Shown here piece by piece: positions 23,281 to 35,803 of a DNA stretch of 64,000 nt; position 1 is the stretch's first letter, and every line of letters starts with the position of its first letter. The notes beneath the pieces are model-generated. The model made no database searches. It saw nothing but the letters and a program-made list of their open reading frames with translations, and was not told where the DNA came from. The position numbers were made by a program, and so were the translations under genes. The stretch is from Athripsodes cinereus (Eukaryota; Arthropoda; Insecta; Trichoptera; Leptoceridae): positions 8,719,237-8,783,236 of the forward strand of contig OX388307.1 of NCBI GenBank assembly GCA_947579605.1, read 5' to 3'.

Positions 23281-23396
23281 ATTTGACGATGATATTCGCG
23301 TAAATGTAATTTGGCGCTGATATTCGCGTAAATGTAATTTAAATATGATATTCTTCTGAATATAATTTGACGCTGATATTCGCGTAAATGTATTTA
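23281..23396. repeat. 28-bp tandem repeat, about four copies
   Basis: Units begin with tgatattcgcgtaaatgtaa at 23290, 23318, 23346 and 23374, exactly 28 bp apart; the third is the most diverged. A partial unit precedes the first. The 66-codon minus-strand frame across it is just the repeat translated. Confidence 0.88.
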
Positions 23397-23399
23397 ATA

Positions 23400-24710
23400 A
23401 TGTGCTCTGCAAAAACACGTTTTCAAATTCGTATGTATGTATATATGAGTAATTATAATGTAGTTTTGGAATGGAATATTAAATTTAGCTGACCACTGAA
23501 ATCTACCTACTTTGCACCAATTTTTTAATTTGTATCCTAGCCGGCGCTTCCGTTTTTAGAATTAAAAGCGTAATAAATTATTTTTTCGGACATTGATTTG
23601 TTTACATAACCTTCTACTCTCTTGTTTACTGCCTGATGAGATTTTTTTTTAAAATCAGTGGTTTCGAAAAATAGCAGCACCATGTTGCGTGATGAATGAT
23701 GAAAATATTACATCAAGAACTTTTTCAATTGATTTTTTGGAATTTAATTTAAATTGAACGATTTATGATATTACTAAAATGTTTGAAATATCTCGAAACC
23801 AGTAAGTTGTAAATTGTCTGTCAATTATTAGTAAATGTGATTGGGAGTTAAGTAAAAATGACAAGATAAAAACATTACATACATTATTGAAGTCATCTTC
23901 ACAATTAAGAAAATCTCGCGGATCTAATTAAAGTTTTAACAATTAATAATGTATGGATGTTAAATTTATTCTATCTTAATCTTAATAGATGCAACATGAA
24001 CAGTTGAAAAGGTATCATTGTTGGATTATTAATAAACTACAGGAAAATTAAAGTCTTTGATCGTATAAAACCGCAAATAGTATGTAAAATTATGAAAATG
24101 TTTATTTAAAATTTCTTAATTTAAACATCATGACTGTTATTATTTCAGAATCGTAAATTAGGGGTTTCTTTAATTTAAGCTTTGATGAGTAATGAGCGAA
24201 TTTTCAGTCGGAAGTATTCGTATAACAATGTATATACAATAATGTAGAGACTTTACTTGTTTACTTAGTATGCTGGTATATCGTGATTAGGTAAATTCAG
24301 TAAGAGAAAGGGAATGTAATACATAAATCGGCGTAGGTAGAATGCAAGCTTTTCTTACTCTTGACGAGTTTCAATAAAAGCTAACGAGCCCTAACGAAGC
24401 AGTTACAAGAAGTAGTATCTTAAACTAATAATCGTAACAATAAAAACTCGAAGATATTATGAAACATTATTTCCTTACTGGAAATATTCGGTTGATATTT
24501 TCGTTTTATTACTTGGGTTTTGTTAACGTATGAAAAAATAGGATATAGTTTCTCTGATATATAAATTAATGTCTCATTTTCAATATAGATTATTGTACAA
24601 TTTTATGGATTAGGTTATGTTAGAAAAATACCAGAAAGGAATATGAAAAATACGATTTTCATTAGAAAACACGATACACAGGTTCTAAAAAAATATCCAA
24701 TTGTTTTAAT
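23400..24710. other. No gene recognised
   Basis: AT-rich interval without motif-bearing frames or repeats that I can support. Confidence 0.55.
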
Positions 24711-24711
24711 G

Positions 24712-24835
24712 CAGTCGGCAACAGATAATAACAGTCATAAACTTTGGAACAGAAGATTCATAATTCGACTCTAGTCCGCTTTCACAACACAAGGCATACT
24801 GCACAGTATAAGGGCGTATTTAGGTTCATCAAATG
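24712..24835 (+). mobile_element. Degenerate SINE-A copy
   Basis: Recognisable from a decayed box B region (cataattcgactctagtccg) followed by tttcacaacacaaggc, actgcacagtataaggg and cgtatttagg, matching the order in the good copies. Confidence 0.5.
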
Positions 24836-26835
24836 TTCTGATTAAATTAATTATAATTTCATTGCATATATTATCAAACGAGGCAAAAATGTTACTTTTT
24901 TTCCCATCAAAATAAAGTCATTAGAAATCGAACAAATTGTATTACGTAAAGAGATAGATGACTTTTGTTTCTTATTTGATAACCGAAAAGTGATAATACT
25001 ACTACTACTACTAGCGATGAATTAATTACATTTCTTGATGAGTCTAATATATCACTTCGTAGTAATTGTTACGTTACCATGGTTATTATTATACCGTGGT
25101 AGGACATGATTGTTACAGGAAGGGATGGGGGCTGTTCATCACCCCTACCGTGTAAACAATGATCTTTCTATTTTTCTCGGAAACAATCAAATGATGACTC
25201 CGCAGAATTATATAGTTTTATATCTATTTGATCTTTAATTTAATTCATAAGTTAAAATAATAAAAAAAACGTCAATAACTGGCAAAAGTAGGAAAAAGAA
25301 TTGGTGTAGGTACTTTAATAATTTCGATAACTTGAAGAATTCCATAAAGAAGTTTATATTTAAAATCTTCGGTTTCTGTAACTTAAAATGCGGGTAGTTT
25401 AAACCTTTATAATAAGAATTTTCATCAATTAAATAGTAGAAATCTTGTATTTGTCTATGTATTCTTTAAGAATCCCATGAAAATTGAGTTGAAGTTCGGC
25501 TTTTGATTAAATCAATATTATTTTAATTTATGTGAAAAAAATTATAACACGAAATATAATCATTAAAAAAAAACACAAAAAAATGTATAAAAACTGTATA
25601 TGATAACTGTATATAAACTAGAAATTCTTGTTCGAAATTAATCTCAAACAATACGATTTTTATATTTGAAGTCAACAGAAGTACAAGAACGTATCACTGA
25701 AATTTAATTTCATCCCTAACAAGAAAATCTTTCTTAAAAAAAATACTTCATTAAAATAGCCATTTCTTTGCTTATTCAGACAATCTGTTGTCTTTCTGAG
25801 AAGGCAAACAATAAAGACTAGAGAGGGTCTGGAATGTAATTAGAAATTGTTTAATTTGCCTAAAATTATTTTTTTATCAATGCCCAGTCTATCACAATTC
25901 CTCCTTTTTGATTGGCCGAGATTTCTTTATCTTTTGTTGTTAATTTCGAGTGAAATCACATGCTGAAAATGTTCGTTGGGTGAAGGTCACATAAAAATAA
26001 ATATCTTTTGTCATTCGAAATTGGATGTAATGTTATTTTATTCGTCAAATAAATTGGAATAGCTTCTCTTGGTAAACATTTCATACGAAACATACCCGAG
26101 CACAATTTTCTTATAGTAGAAATTTACATCAGAAGGTACTTCAAGTTTCCCCTTCAGTTTCTACTACAATATGATTTATTTCGGTCATGAGATGGGTTTA
26201 GTATAAAAACATTTTGATGTGGTTTGAGAGAGATAGAGAGCATTCTTCGGTCTGAAATGTAATAAAGAACAACAATTTTCTCTGTGGAATTCAGCAACAA
26301 CAACGAAAAAAGAAATGAAAACTAGTTTACATATTATTATTTTCTTTCAAACAAATTGTACCTTTGTATTTGAATTTTAAGAGGACTACCTATACAATAC
26401 TAAGGATTTATATTTTCTTAAATAAAAATATATTATGAATCATGTTTATAAACTGCATTAACAATTGTGCCAAAGAAGCTAAAATCATTAATCGTAAAAT
26501 ATTTTTCAATAATTTTCTAAGCTTTTTACTTTCGAATTACCTAGAACGTGATATAATTTTTCGCAAGAGTGAAAGCTTACAGACACTTTACGTAATTAAA
26601 TATAAAACTTTCTGCGAGCAATTAATGTTAAGAAAATATATCAAACGGTTAACGAACCTTTAATATTCAAGAAACTTTAAAGATTATAATTAAATTTTTG
26701 CAAGAAATGATTAATTCTGTCTCTTAAAATTTGACTTTGTCTCTTGAAATATTCTAAATCTAGATTTTTGAAATGAATGTGATTTTATTTTCGAAACGTA
26801 TTTTGTTTTCATTAGTTTAACTTATTTTAATATAT
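24836..26835. other. No gene recognised
   Basis: AT-rich. A (TAC)n run of about six units lies near 24994-25013. The 73-codon plus frame at 26442-26663 lacks recognisable motifs. Confidence 0.55.
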
Positions 26836-26837
26836 CT

Positions 26838-27107
26838 TCTTCGCCTATATCCCATTTACTTGGGGTCGGCTCTCCTAGTCCTCATCTTCCAAGTTTTCTG
26901 GTCCCCTGCGTCCTCCGAGCGCAACTTTGCCTCTTTCATGTCCCTGGCAATTGTGGACATCCAGGTGGTTACTGGCCTGCCTGATCTTCTGGGTCCTACT
27001 TCTACGTCCATTGTCTTTTTGATCATGTTATCCTGTGATAGTCTCAAGATGTGCCCGTACCATCTTAATCGGTTTTCGGTTATTTTTTCACCGATGGGAG
27101 CGACTTA
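26838..27107 (-). pseudogene. RTE-like LINE RT C-terminal fragment
   Basis: Minus strand from about 27107 reads VAPIGEKITENRLRWYGHIL, RLSQDNMIKKTMDVEVGPRR and SGRPVTTWMSTIARDMKEA, ending KMRTRRADPK with TAA at 26856-26858. The RWYGHxxRL...K....GxRxxGRP pattern followed by a short basic tail is the carboxyl end of a non-LTR RT. No stop interrupts the stretch, so this 5'-truncated copy is fairly young. Short 3' flank, no clear tail. Clade RTE-like is an inference. Confidence 0.85.
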
Positions 27108-29185
27108 TTAATATATAGATATACCTACCTAAATGTGTACGTAATTTTTTATAAGATATATTAGTGTTTTTGAATTGTCGAAAACTATTGCAACTACTTT
27201 CAAAATTTTCGATAAAATAGAAAATATTCAAAATATTTTAAACATTTTTAATGTAAAACGATTGCATTTGGTGAAAACAATTTAATATTTACAGAGTTCT
27301 GTCGTGGTATCAATATTGATAATATGATATTAATAAAGTAAGAAGTTTTTTTGTGTACAAAGAACGACTTACATTTTGTGCTTTTTATTTTATATAGATA
27401 GGAAGTTGGTAGAAAGTTCTTTGCATTTGTAACAAGTAGTAAATTATTTTACAGCAAAACGGATATTGTTTCAAATTTATAGCTTTTCATGTAGCAAAAT
27501 GTTTTAGACCAGGGATTTTTAATTATTTTGAAATTATGTGACTTTTGTTTTACATTATCTTCAAACAACAACAAGCCAAAAAAACTTGCTCGTTAAATAT
27601 TTATTATTTTCACACTTTGTGGATAAATTTTGAAATAAACAATACTCCTTTTCGAGTGAAAATTATAAAGAATATATTTTGAAAAGCAATAACGAATTGA
27701 ACACTAATTACATTATACGAGTATTATTCTTGTCAATTAACTAAAATTCTTCCTTAGAATATAATAATTTATCTATCGAGATGAATATAAAGTTGACAGA
27801 ATTAAATAATATTAAATTCCCTTTGTTAAGCGTTTTGACACTAAAAGCGATAAAAAGTTACATATACTTTTTAGACTTAAAAATATATTAACAACTTCCT
27901 CAGCTGGATTTAGATCGAAATTGAAAATTACCTACTTCTGTAAGTTTACTTTGATGTAAATACCCTATATTGAACTTTTTCGAGTCGATCAAAGCGATGA
28001 AGATTATTTTTCACCCTGAATGTTTTAATGTTTTATGAGAAAAAATACGTTCTCTGTTTTTATCACTAGTAGAAAAATCCGTGACGGTAAAGATGAGTAC
28101 ATATATATTTTATTAAAATTGTGATTTTTTGGAACAAACTTACGAATTTAACATCGTTTTAAATTAAGAATATCTCCTACAACTCAAATAGGTTCATATA
28201 AAACGTTTTAAACGGGTTATCAAAAATAATTTATACCATTAATAAGCCATTTGCAACAAGGTGCTAAATAATAATAAAAATGCTTCGACTTAAGTTTTAC
28301 GATTTTAAGTAAAAGATATTATCCTTCATTCTGTCGTTTGGGAGATTAAAACAAATTCTGTATTCTATTTAATTAGCCGAGAGTTTCCTTTTGAAGTTGA
28401 TATTTGTTTTCTTTGTCTATTTATAATATTATTCATCGTGCATACTTGGGTTCGATATTTCTTTGATAGTAGACAGATATTGGTTAATATGATTTCTAAT
28501 ATCACGGCACATCATTATTTTCAATGCACAATAAAAGTTATGTACAATGACGTAGGAACAATATTTCAGAATGAGTGTGTTTATTAAAATAACAAAAGAA
28601 GAAAACACTTATACGAATTCTTAGGGATATAAAGTGAAAAAAGAAACATGTGTATATATTGTGGAATAAACATGCGGTAGAAAGATATATCTTGTGTTGT
28701 CACCCATCCTTCTATTACCTAAATCCAAGACTGAAATATTATATTTTCATATATGTTTGGATGGTGTTATGCAACAATGTTTTAAGTAACACTAACCTTA
28801 AACCATTTCATCTGGAATCTTATCTTGTATCTTAGAAACATTAATTAGATATTACACCTATTCTTAAAAATAAACTGCGGCTTTTACTTGCAGGATCTTT
28901 AATGTCCTTAATTTACTTTTATACGATATTTGGTGTTATTGAGATTATTCTGCCTAATTTTAAGAGATTTCAACGTTTGCTTGATATAAAGTAGGTACCT
29001 GCTTTCGAGGATAAACATTTTATTTTCTCGAGCGCCCATTTGACGTTTCTAAGTTATAGAAAAGGTTTTAAATTATAACGGCGCGTTGGCGGCGCGGCGT
29101 CGGAAATTACACAAATGTAATTAATGTTTTATATCGCATCAACATGAACTATGTATCTGTGTATTCACTGTGAGATAGCACAATG
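27108..29185. other. No gene recognised; GC-rich patch at 29080
   Basis: AT-rich DNA apart from a 25-bp patch near 29080-29104 made almost only of C and G (cggcgcgttggcggcgcggc). No exon-like frame crosses it. Confidence 0.55.
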
Positions 29186-29189
29186 AGAA

Positions 29190-29362
29190 GTTCGTCGGTA
29201 GCCTGAAGGTAGTGTGTCGGCCTCTTGCACAAGAGGTGCGCGATTCGATCCTAGGTGCCGACAAACATGCCTTTCACGACACAAGCTTTTAGCTTACTCT
29301 AAAAAATTATAGAAAACTGTTTTTAGGTTTACAACAAAACTCCCGATACATCTCTAAAAAAT
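29190..29362 (+). mobile_element. tRNA-derived SINE-A, third good copy
   Basis: gttcgtcggtagcctgaagg, box B gattcgatccta (one change from consensus), gtgccgacaaac, cacaagcttttagcttactc and a degenerate distal part. In this copy the anticodon-arm region cctcttgcacaagagg forms a clean hairpin. Confidence 0.82.
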
Positions 29363-30680
29363 GTAGGTATTACAAGTAATATTAGCTGTATAACTCCTTG
29401 ACAGTATTTCAGCAAAACATAATTTTTTTAGGTTAGAAATATGATTCTTTGTTTTGACTTAAAACATTGTACAACATAATTTTAGTCATAAAAATTTATA
29501 TACTTATATCAAGAGAGAGAAAGAAGAGTACAATATACAATATAGGGTCTCGCATATTGTATTGTATTATGCAAAGAACTTCTTAAAATATGACAGAGTA
29601 TAACAATAATGGTAGGCACCTATTCACATTCTGTCAAGAATAAAATATTCCTATAATATCTAATGGTGGGAAACATAACATGAAATTCATATAGACATAC
29701 AATATTTACGCTCGGTATTTACTATGTGCCTTATCCATAGGTTCACCCTGAGCCGATAAATTTTGTCTTTTGTCCTGTCCAATCAACTACAATCTATTTC
29801 AATTCAAAATGTAAGGGATAGATAGAAAAATTACCTCAATAACACCTTCTGTGCTTTATGGCTAGGTGTCTAGACTTTTATTAAACTTTGCTATTAAATT
29901 AAAAAGCGGAACAAAAAAACTGATGTTTATTTTCTGCTATTGAATTGACAATGTCCTCTTAAGACGAAAGAAGTCTCTCTCAATAAAAAACATAAATGAA
30001 AAAAAATAAAAATATTTTCAATATAGAATTCTACTTCCCTAACACCGACACAGTGAATAGACATTACTAGCTTTAGAAGCTTTTTCACCCTCTTGGGATG
30101 GCTTTAAAACCATAAAACATAATATCTATAAGGGCTAATAGGTGTCCCTCAGCAACACTCTGTCATTAATATTTTGGTGTAAAATAATTGTAAAAGATTG
30201 ATGTTTATTGGATATAAATATTAAGTTAATAAAGTTAGAGTAGCCCTTAGAAATAAGATCACTTTAAGACGACATTGAAATATTGGGTTTTTTTAATATT
30301 CGTATTGAAAGATATTAGTATGGTAAGGTATATTATGATATAAATATCTTTGTTACAATCACAATATGTAATAGTGTGCACATGGTAAGGATTCACATGA
30401 AAAGATAACTAGATAGGTGCCTTTCTCATTCTCGGTTTGTATTGAACATTATGAAATTAGAGTTAATTCAAAACTCGAGAAGGTATTATTTAAAGTTAAT
30501 GGTTTCCGTGTTTTGTGAAAGAGACAATATAGTTATTATTAATTCCTTTCATTTTATTGTGTGAACTCTGTAAAAAACATTACCTTTTTTATTATAATCT
30601 TTATAATAAATTAAATCAAGTGTGAATTGTGTAAAAAATTTCAAATGCCCGGCAGGTGATATTGGGGATAAAATATCACA
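29363..30680. other. No gene recognised
   Basis: AT-rich; no supported features. Confidence 0.5.
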
Positions 30681-30681
30681 C

Positions 30682-30875
30682 GTAAGTGTGCGAACACAAA
30701 GAAAGCAGGTTGCCAGCGCCGATAAGTGCCGGTAAGCGCAGGCAAAGTAAATCGCAATCGGCGTTCCTGCTTTTACTATGTTCGTGTCCATTGAAATGCA
30801 TGTAAACATTCTCGGCGCCGGTAGACGCAGGCATCTGAAAGCAGGTAACCCGCTTTCTTTTTGTTAGCGCCCTAA
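30682..30875. mobile_element. MITE-like element, about 32-bp imperfect inverted ends
   Basis: The left end gtaagtgtgcgaacacaaag and the reverse complement of the right end (TTAGGGCGCTAACAAAAAGA) align and share AAAGAAAGC(A/G)GGTT(G/A)CC. The interior is GC-richer than its surroundings, with nested short inverted words (gccgat/atcggc). No target duplication was identified, so the superfamily is open. Confidence 0.6.
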
Positions 30876-30904
30876 GAAATCAAACATCTTCACAAAAAAG
30901 CCCG

Positions 30905-31330
30905 ATAACTGGAGTGAACGATGCACTTTGATCCATTGTTATCAAAAATAATATGTCGAAAATGGCAAAAATGTTGGTGCACAATACCATTCTGGTACCG
31001 ACACTCAGGCATGCAAGCGAAACTTGGACATGATTGAAGAAGGACAAAAGTTGAATAAATGCTTTGGATATGCGATCGCTGAGAGAAATTGTTGGTAAAA
31101 AGTTGCATGGCAGAGCGAGGAATTAGGATGTAAGGAGAATGAGCGTATCTGAGTGTTGTGGACAGAATGCGAGTAAATAAATAACAATGTTTGAACATGT
31201 GGAGTGAGTGAGAATGAAAGGATGATGAAGAGTATGTATTTATCTGAAAGAGGTGTGAGAAAGCGCGGAAGTCGGAGAGATATGAGGCTTGACCACGTGG
31301 ATCAAATTCTCAAAGTAAAATAAATCGAAG
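30905..31330 (+). pseudogene. LINE RT C-terminal relic (GHVERM type)
   Basis: Across two or three frame changes the plus strand reads NTILVPTLRHASETWT, DMRSLREIVGKKLHGRARN, a degenerate FEHVE, then SERGVRKRGSRRDMRLDHVD. This follows the family order LVPTLLYGSETWT / MRSLRRICG / GHVERM / RGKRGRGRPRxRWLDxVDE. Same family as 22340-22640. Confidence 0.75.
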
Positions 31331-33646
31331 CGAAAGAAATTATACTGATTTTAAATACACTTTTGCTGGTTTTCTAGTTTTTAATTAACAAACAGTTGTA
31401 TTAATAATGTTAAAACTGTATGTTTGCGACAGAAAATAAAAAAAAAAATACATAATGTTATATTGATATAACGTCCCGTTCTCTCTGCCGTCCCCACTTA
31501 GGACTTAGGGATGGTTATAGATATAGACATCTTGAATTCAACGATGAAGTATGACGCCTCTTATTCTGTTTATTTTATTGTTTATGGCACAGAGAGGATG
31601 ACGTGAATGTTGATTAGGTGCAGATGAATCACTGGTTAGAGATGTATAAAAAAGGAAAATGTATAAATTACATAACTATTGATTTTTCTAAGCGGGGAAA
31701 GTTCGTGAGATAAACATCCAATGAATTAAAAGATGATCTGAAAGTATTACCACAGTTAGATACACCTGGGATCGGTTCATTAAAATTAAAAGTCCATCAA
31801 GTAAATCGTTCATGCTAATCTAACTGAATAAATTTATTTCAATTAACATTGCCTGGGAAACTTTTACACCCTCACCTTCACCCTCCTAGAATTTCATAAT
31901 ATTGCGCCCGTTCAAAATCATCATTAAAGACTAATAGATTAGTCGGTAATCAAATGCCTGAATAGTCGGCAACGTTGATGAAAAGTTTCGGTTAAGTTCA
32001 GTCACGTTTGTTGCCTTCGTTTTGCGATGTTTGTCTTTCATCACATGTAGAATAATAATATTTAATACGCAAACCACGAGTTGTGCAGTTATTTTTATCA
32101 TGTTACTAAATACATAGTCGATTAGTCGCCGACATTGAATATGACCGAATGATTGACTTTCCCGACTAATCAGTGTCTAGTCAGCTGATGAGCTAACTAT
32201 TATTATTGCCTCTTACTTTTAAAAGTTAAATGTCAAGTTTTATATCATAAAGGATAATAAAATTAGTTTACTAGCACTAGTGTTATGATAAAATTTATTT
32301 TGATTCCTGCCATAATTATGATGAATTATTACAAACTTTTATTATTGCTTTAAAGTGCCAAAGGAAGCATAAAAAATGACGTTAACCTTATAGGAGATTG
32401 TGAAGTTGTCTTTTGGTTATATGATCTCGCTCACTCAATTCTTTGCAACCAGCTCACCAAGTTGTTAGTTCAAATTAAGAAGTTGCGACATTTAACTTTA
32501 TCTTACCACTATATTTCTATCACCCTTTGAAATTGGATTTAAAGGGTGAATATTATAAGAGATATCAAAAATATTGTTATTGAAGATGGAATAGAGTTTG
32601 AAAACTTTTTTCATTTAGAATAAATATTCTAGGATGTACAGTGTTTTTGATTTCACAAATATCAATCTTATTCAAATTAAAAAAATAATTATTTCAGATT
32701 TTTATTATATGAGACAATTATTATATGAGATTTTGATTTTTCACAGCTGATCAGTTATTCAAGCTAGCTAAGCAAGTTAGAAAATTGCTTAGGAATTGCG
32801 ATATCCAAGCTGATTTTGTACTATCAAATTGACTGTTCAAACAAATGAACGTTCGAAACTCCCTCTCAGCGTCTGAATAGACCATTACGCTTAAAATATG
32901 TAAAAAGTTAGGTAGCTACAGAGAATTATTTCATTTGAAGAAATTGTTTAATATCAATATCTTATTTATATTCCGTGGAATAAAATTCTTTATACTAGGA
33001 TATAAAATTACCTACAGGTTGAAATACAATAAAAGTAGATATAACAAAATGAATAAAATAATACAAAAAGTACTGTAATTTTCTTCTTTCAGCTTATAAA
33101 TTAGTTTAAATAAAGGGAAGTGAGTAAAAGTATATATTTTTTACTTGAATGAATAAAAATGTAATCAAAATAATACTTTTTAATGAAGATTTTACCATTT
33201 CCGCTTATCTTGAAACCTTATCTGAAAATTATTAACATTCTTAATAAAGGATAAAGATGTTAAGTAGTTTCGTGGAAAATTATTATATTACGTACTAGCT
33301 GTAAAACACAGACGAAAAGAGGGATAATAAAAAATATGCCAATAAAACAACACAATAAGAACAAAATAGCGAGACTTTAAAGTGGCAACATTCAAAATAC
33401 CTAAATAAACGGTTTTGTTATCACTTTGTGCAAGATAGTTATTTTTTTTTAAAAAAAGTAGTCTAGTTGATGTTTTTTTTAAACAAAATTAATAAAATAC
33501 TTGCATAAAAATTAAAAATGTTACTTTCACATCAAAAAACATTATTAATCCCTTTTTAATCTGTGAAATAAAGACGACGATATTTTGAGAAAATATATTT
33601 ACATACTTACTGTAATATATTATCTGCTGGAAAATAAAAAATATAG
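31331..33646. other. No gene recognised
   Basis: AT-rich. A small hairpin tcacccttt...aaagggtga lies at about 32520-32549. No motif-bearing frame. Confidence 0.55.
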
Positions 33647-34320
33647 AAAATAATAAAATATTATGAAACACTGTTTAACTTCCACAACGTTATCGAACAC
33701 TATCTGTTCATTGTCAATGACAATGCAATACTGAGCTCATAGTGAACAGATAGTGTTCGAAAACATTCTGACATTTGAATGAAGTGAAGCGGTTATCAAT
33801 GACAATGTAATACTAAGCTCATAGTGAACCGATAGTGTTCGATAACGTCCTGACATTTGCATGAAGTGAAGTGGTTATCAATGACAATGTAATACTAAGC
33901 TCATAGTGAACTGATAGTGTTCGATAACGTTCTGACATTTGCATGAAGTGAAGTGGTTATCAATGACAATGTAATACTAAGCTCATAGTGAACTGATAGT
34001 GTTCGATAACGTTCTGACATTTGCATGAAGTGAAGTGGTTATCAATGACAATGTAATACTAAGCTCATAGTGAACTGATAGTGTTCGATAACGTTCTGAC
34101 ATTTGCATGAAGTAAAGTGGTTATCAATGACAATGTAATACTAAGCTCATAGTGAACTGATAGTGTTCGATAACGTTCTGACATTTGCATGAAGTGAAGT
34201 GGTTATCAATGACAATGCAATACTGATCTCAAAGTGAACAAATAGAGTTCGAAAACGTTCTGACATTAGAATGAAGTGAAATGGAGGTAAAACAGAGTTT
34301 TGTAATATTTTATTATTTTT
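33647..34320. mobile_element. Foldback element enclosing an 82-bp tandem array
   Basis: Outer inverted arms 33647-33684 and 34282-34320 match at 33 of 38 aligned positions; the left arm contains gaaacactgtttaacttcca. Immediately inside the left arm, 33685-33710 is the exact inverse of part of the tandem unit (the tgaacagatagtgttcgata region), so the inverted arms extend into the repeat. The right-hand side is built of direct 82-bp copies. This resembles the architecture of Foldback/Galileo-type elements, whose arms contain tandem repeats, but nothing links it to that group by sequence. No coding capacity. Confidence 0.75.
33710..34285. repeat. 82-bp tandem repeat, about seven copies
   Basis: Units beginning gttatcaatgacaatgtaat start at 33792, 33874, 33956, 34038, 34120 and 34202, exactly 82 bp apart. 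A first, more diverged unit starts near 33710. The central units are nearly identical and the edge units most diverged, the pattern expected from unequal exchange or slippage. Confidence 0.95.
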
Positions 34321-34559
34321 AAAATTTTCGTTCCACAAGGTTTCTCTTGATAATGTGGAAAACTTACCAGCTTGTACAACATATGGTAAATATTTATATC
34401 TTCACTTTTGTTACTTATTTGGCGACAAACAGTCACAAAATATAATAGGTATAAGAGGCATACGTTATCGGTAAATTAAAGATTTCATACGTGATTTTAC
34501 AAATCTCCGTTCAAAGGATTCAAAAATTTAGAGAAAAGAGTGAATGTTCTACTCTTTTC
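34321..34559. other. No gene recognised
   Basis: Short AT-rich spacer; aaaatttagagaaaagag near 34527 resembles a bit of family B but is too short to call. Confidence 0.4.
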
Positions 34560-35154
34560 TGGATAGTTGTCGATGTGGATGGAGGTTAATAAGGGTAGGA
34601 TAGTCTGAAATATGGGTTACATTGAAGGAGACCCACCGACCACCCGGATAGCGCAGAAGTCTGGGGACTTCCATTTATCCGAATTCTACACTGCACAAAG
34701 TTTGTCCACACCGGAGGCGCCATAGTGGGCAGCCTGAGGGGCTGGCCGGCCAAAAACAACCCCGTGTGTGGAATCTTTGGACTACACTCCTTCGATGTCC
34801 CTCTAGCCGAGAGAAGCAAATACATTCATAATTTATTTAAAAAAAACTAACAATATATTTATAAAGGCATTTCCTTAACCTAGATAACAAATCAATACTC
34901 AAAACAAAATAATAGAAATAAAAATTAAAAGAAATAAAAAATGAGCAGAGAGCCGAGTTGAGGTGTCCGGAAACTTCTTTAGGTATTCATGCCGGTGAAC
35001 CCGAGGGTCGCTGATACTGGAGTCTTCACAGACACGCTTCCCTCCCCAAGGGACATCCCTCCCAGACCTAAGACTCTCCACCAAGGGAGACAGGACAGCA
35101 CAAAAGACGAAGAAACGAGTTCGCTCGCGACAGCCACGATCACACAAGGCAAAA
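34560..35154 (-). mobile_element. 3' UTR of the R1-like LINE
   Basis: GC-richer sequence downstream (minus strand) of the ORF end at 35155. It includes CACTATGGCGCCTCCGGTGT and GCGCTATCCGGGTGGTCGGT. Two short pieces recur at 20437-20490 (opposite orientation) and near 56797-56825, confirming it is repetitive. Frames here (34586-34825, 34899-35231) are untranslated-region shadows. Confidence 0.7.
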
Positions 35155-35803
35155 TCAACCATCAAGCTCATCCAGGTAAGCCGGGGGTAAGCCCGGCTCA
35201 CGCAGAAGGTCCCACCGAGACACCCAGACATCCGTAAATTCCAAGAAGGCCCTGAAATTTCTCGGACTAATCATTAATTCCCCAGACCAAACGGGTCTCG
35301 GAGTATCATCACTCAGACTATCAATCATTACATCCCTCGCATCCGTCATCATTGGGCACTCCCACAGGATATGCCCCGCAAACTGAGCTCCCGTCCCACA
35401 AACACACCACGGGTCGTCCGTCAGCCCTAACTCAAAGAGCTTGGCTTTAAACTCCCCGTGTCCCGTCACCAACTGCACGGCAAAGTGATTGAAGGACAGG
35501 AAGCGCCTTTTAATCCTCTCTCTTACTTCCGGAAGAAAATCGTAGACAAGTCTAGCGGTTCTCCCCCGGTCCCATCTTTCCTGCCACACATCCAAGGTTC
35601 TTTCTCTGATTTGGCTGAAGGCCCTACTAATTCCCCTGTTCCCGGGTTCCGTCTGAACGGAAATACCAAGATATTCAGTCCCACCATCCGCCATGATCTT
35701 ACGCCTGGCCCGAAATATGGGTTGACACAACGTGTGATTGGTTGTACAGGATAATACAGGATTTATCCCCAGAAACCTTCTAATACTGAAACTCGGATAT
35801 GGA
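35155..35803 (-). pseudogene. R1-clade-like LINE ORF2 C-terminal region
   Basis: Minus-strand open region of about 215 codons from FIPYPSFSIRRFLGINPVLS (about 35800) to the stop at 35155. Landmarks: RERTLDVWQERWDRGRTARL, FAVQLVTGHGEFKAKLFELG, then WCVCGTGAQFAGHILWECP, the CxCG...H...CP zinc cluster at the end of R1/I-type LINEs. An ATG lies at 35730, but translation of such fragments normally begins far upstream; this copy is simply 5'-truncated near 35803. No internal stop, so it is fairly recent. A plus-strand 98-codon frame over it is a shadow. Confidence 0.85.

Noticed and set aside
33710..34285. CRISPR-like array because of regular repeats
   Set aside because: Units are directly adjacent with no unique spacers, in eukaryotic DNA; it is a tandem satellite.
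34989..35754. Plus-strand proteins over 34989-35237 and 35458-35754
   Set aside because: They overlap the minus-strand LINE zinc-cluster frame antisense and show no domain; shadows.
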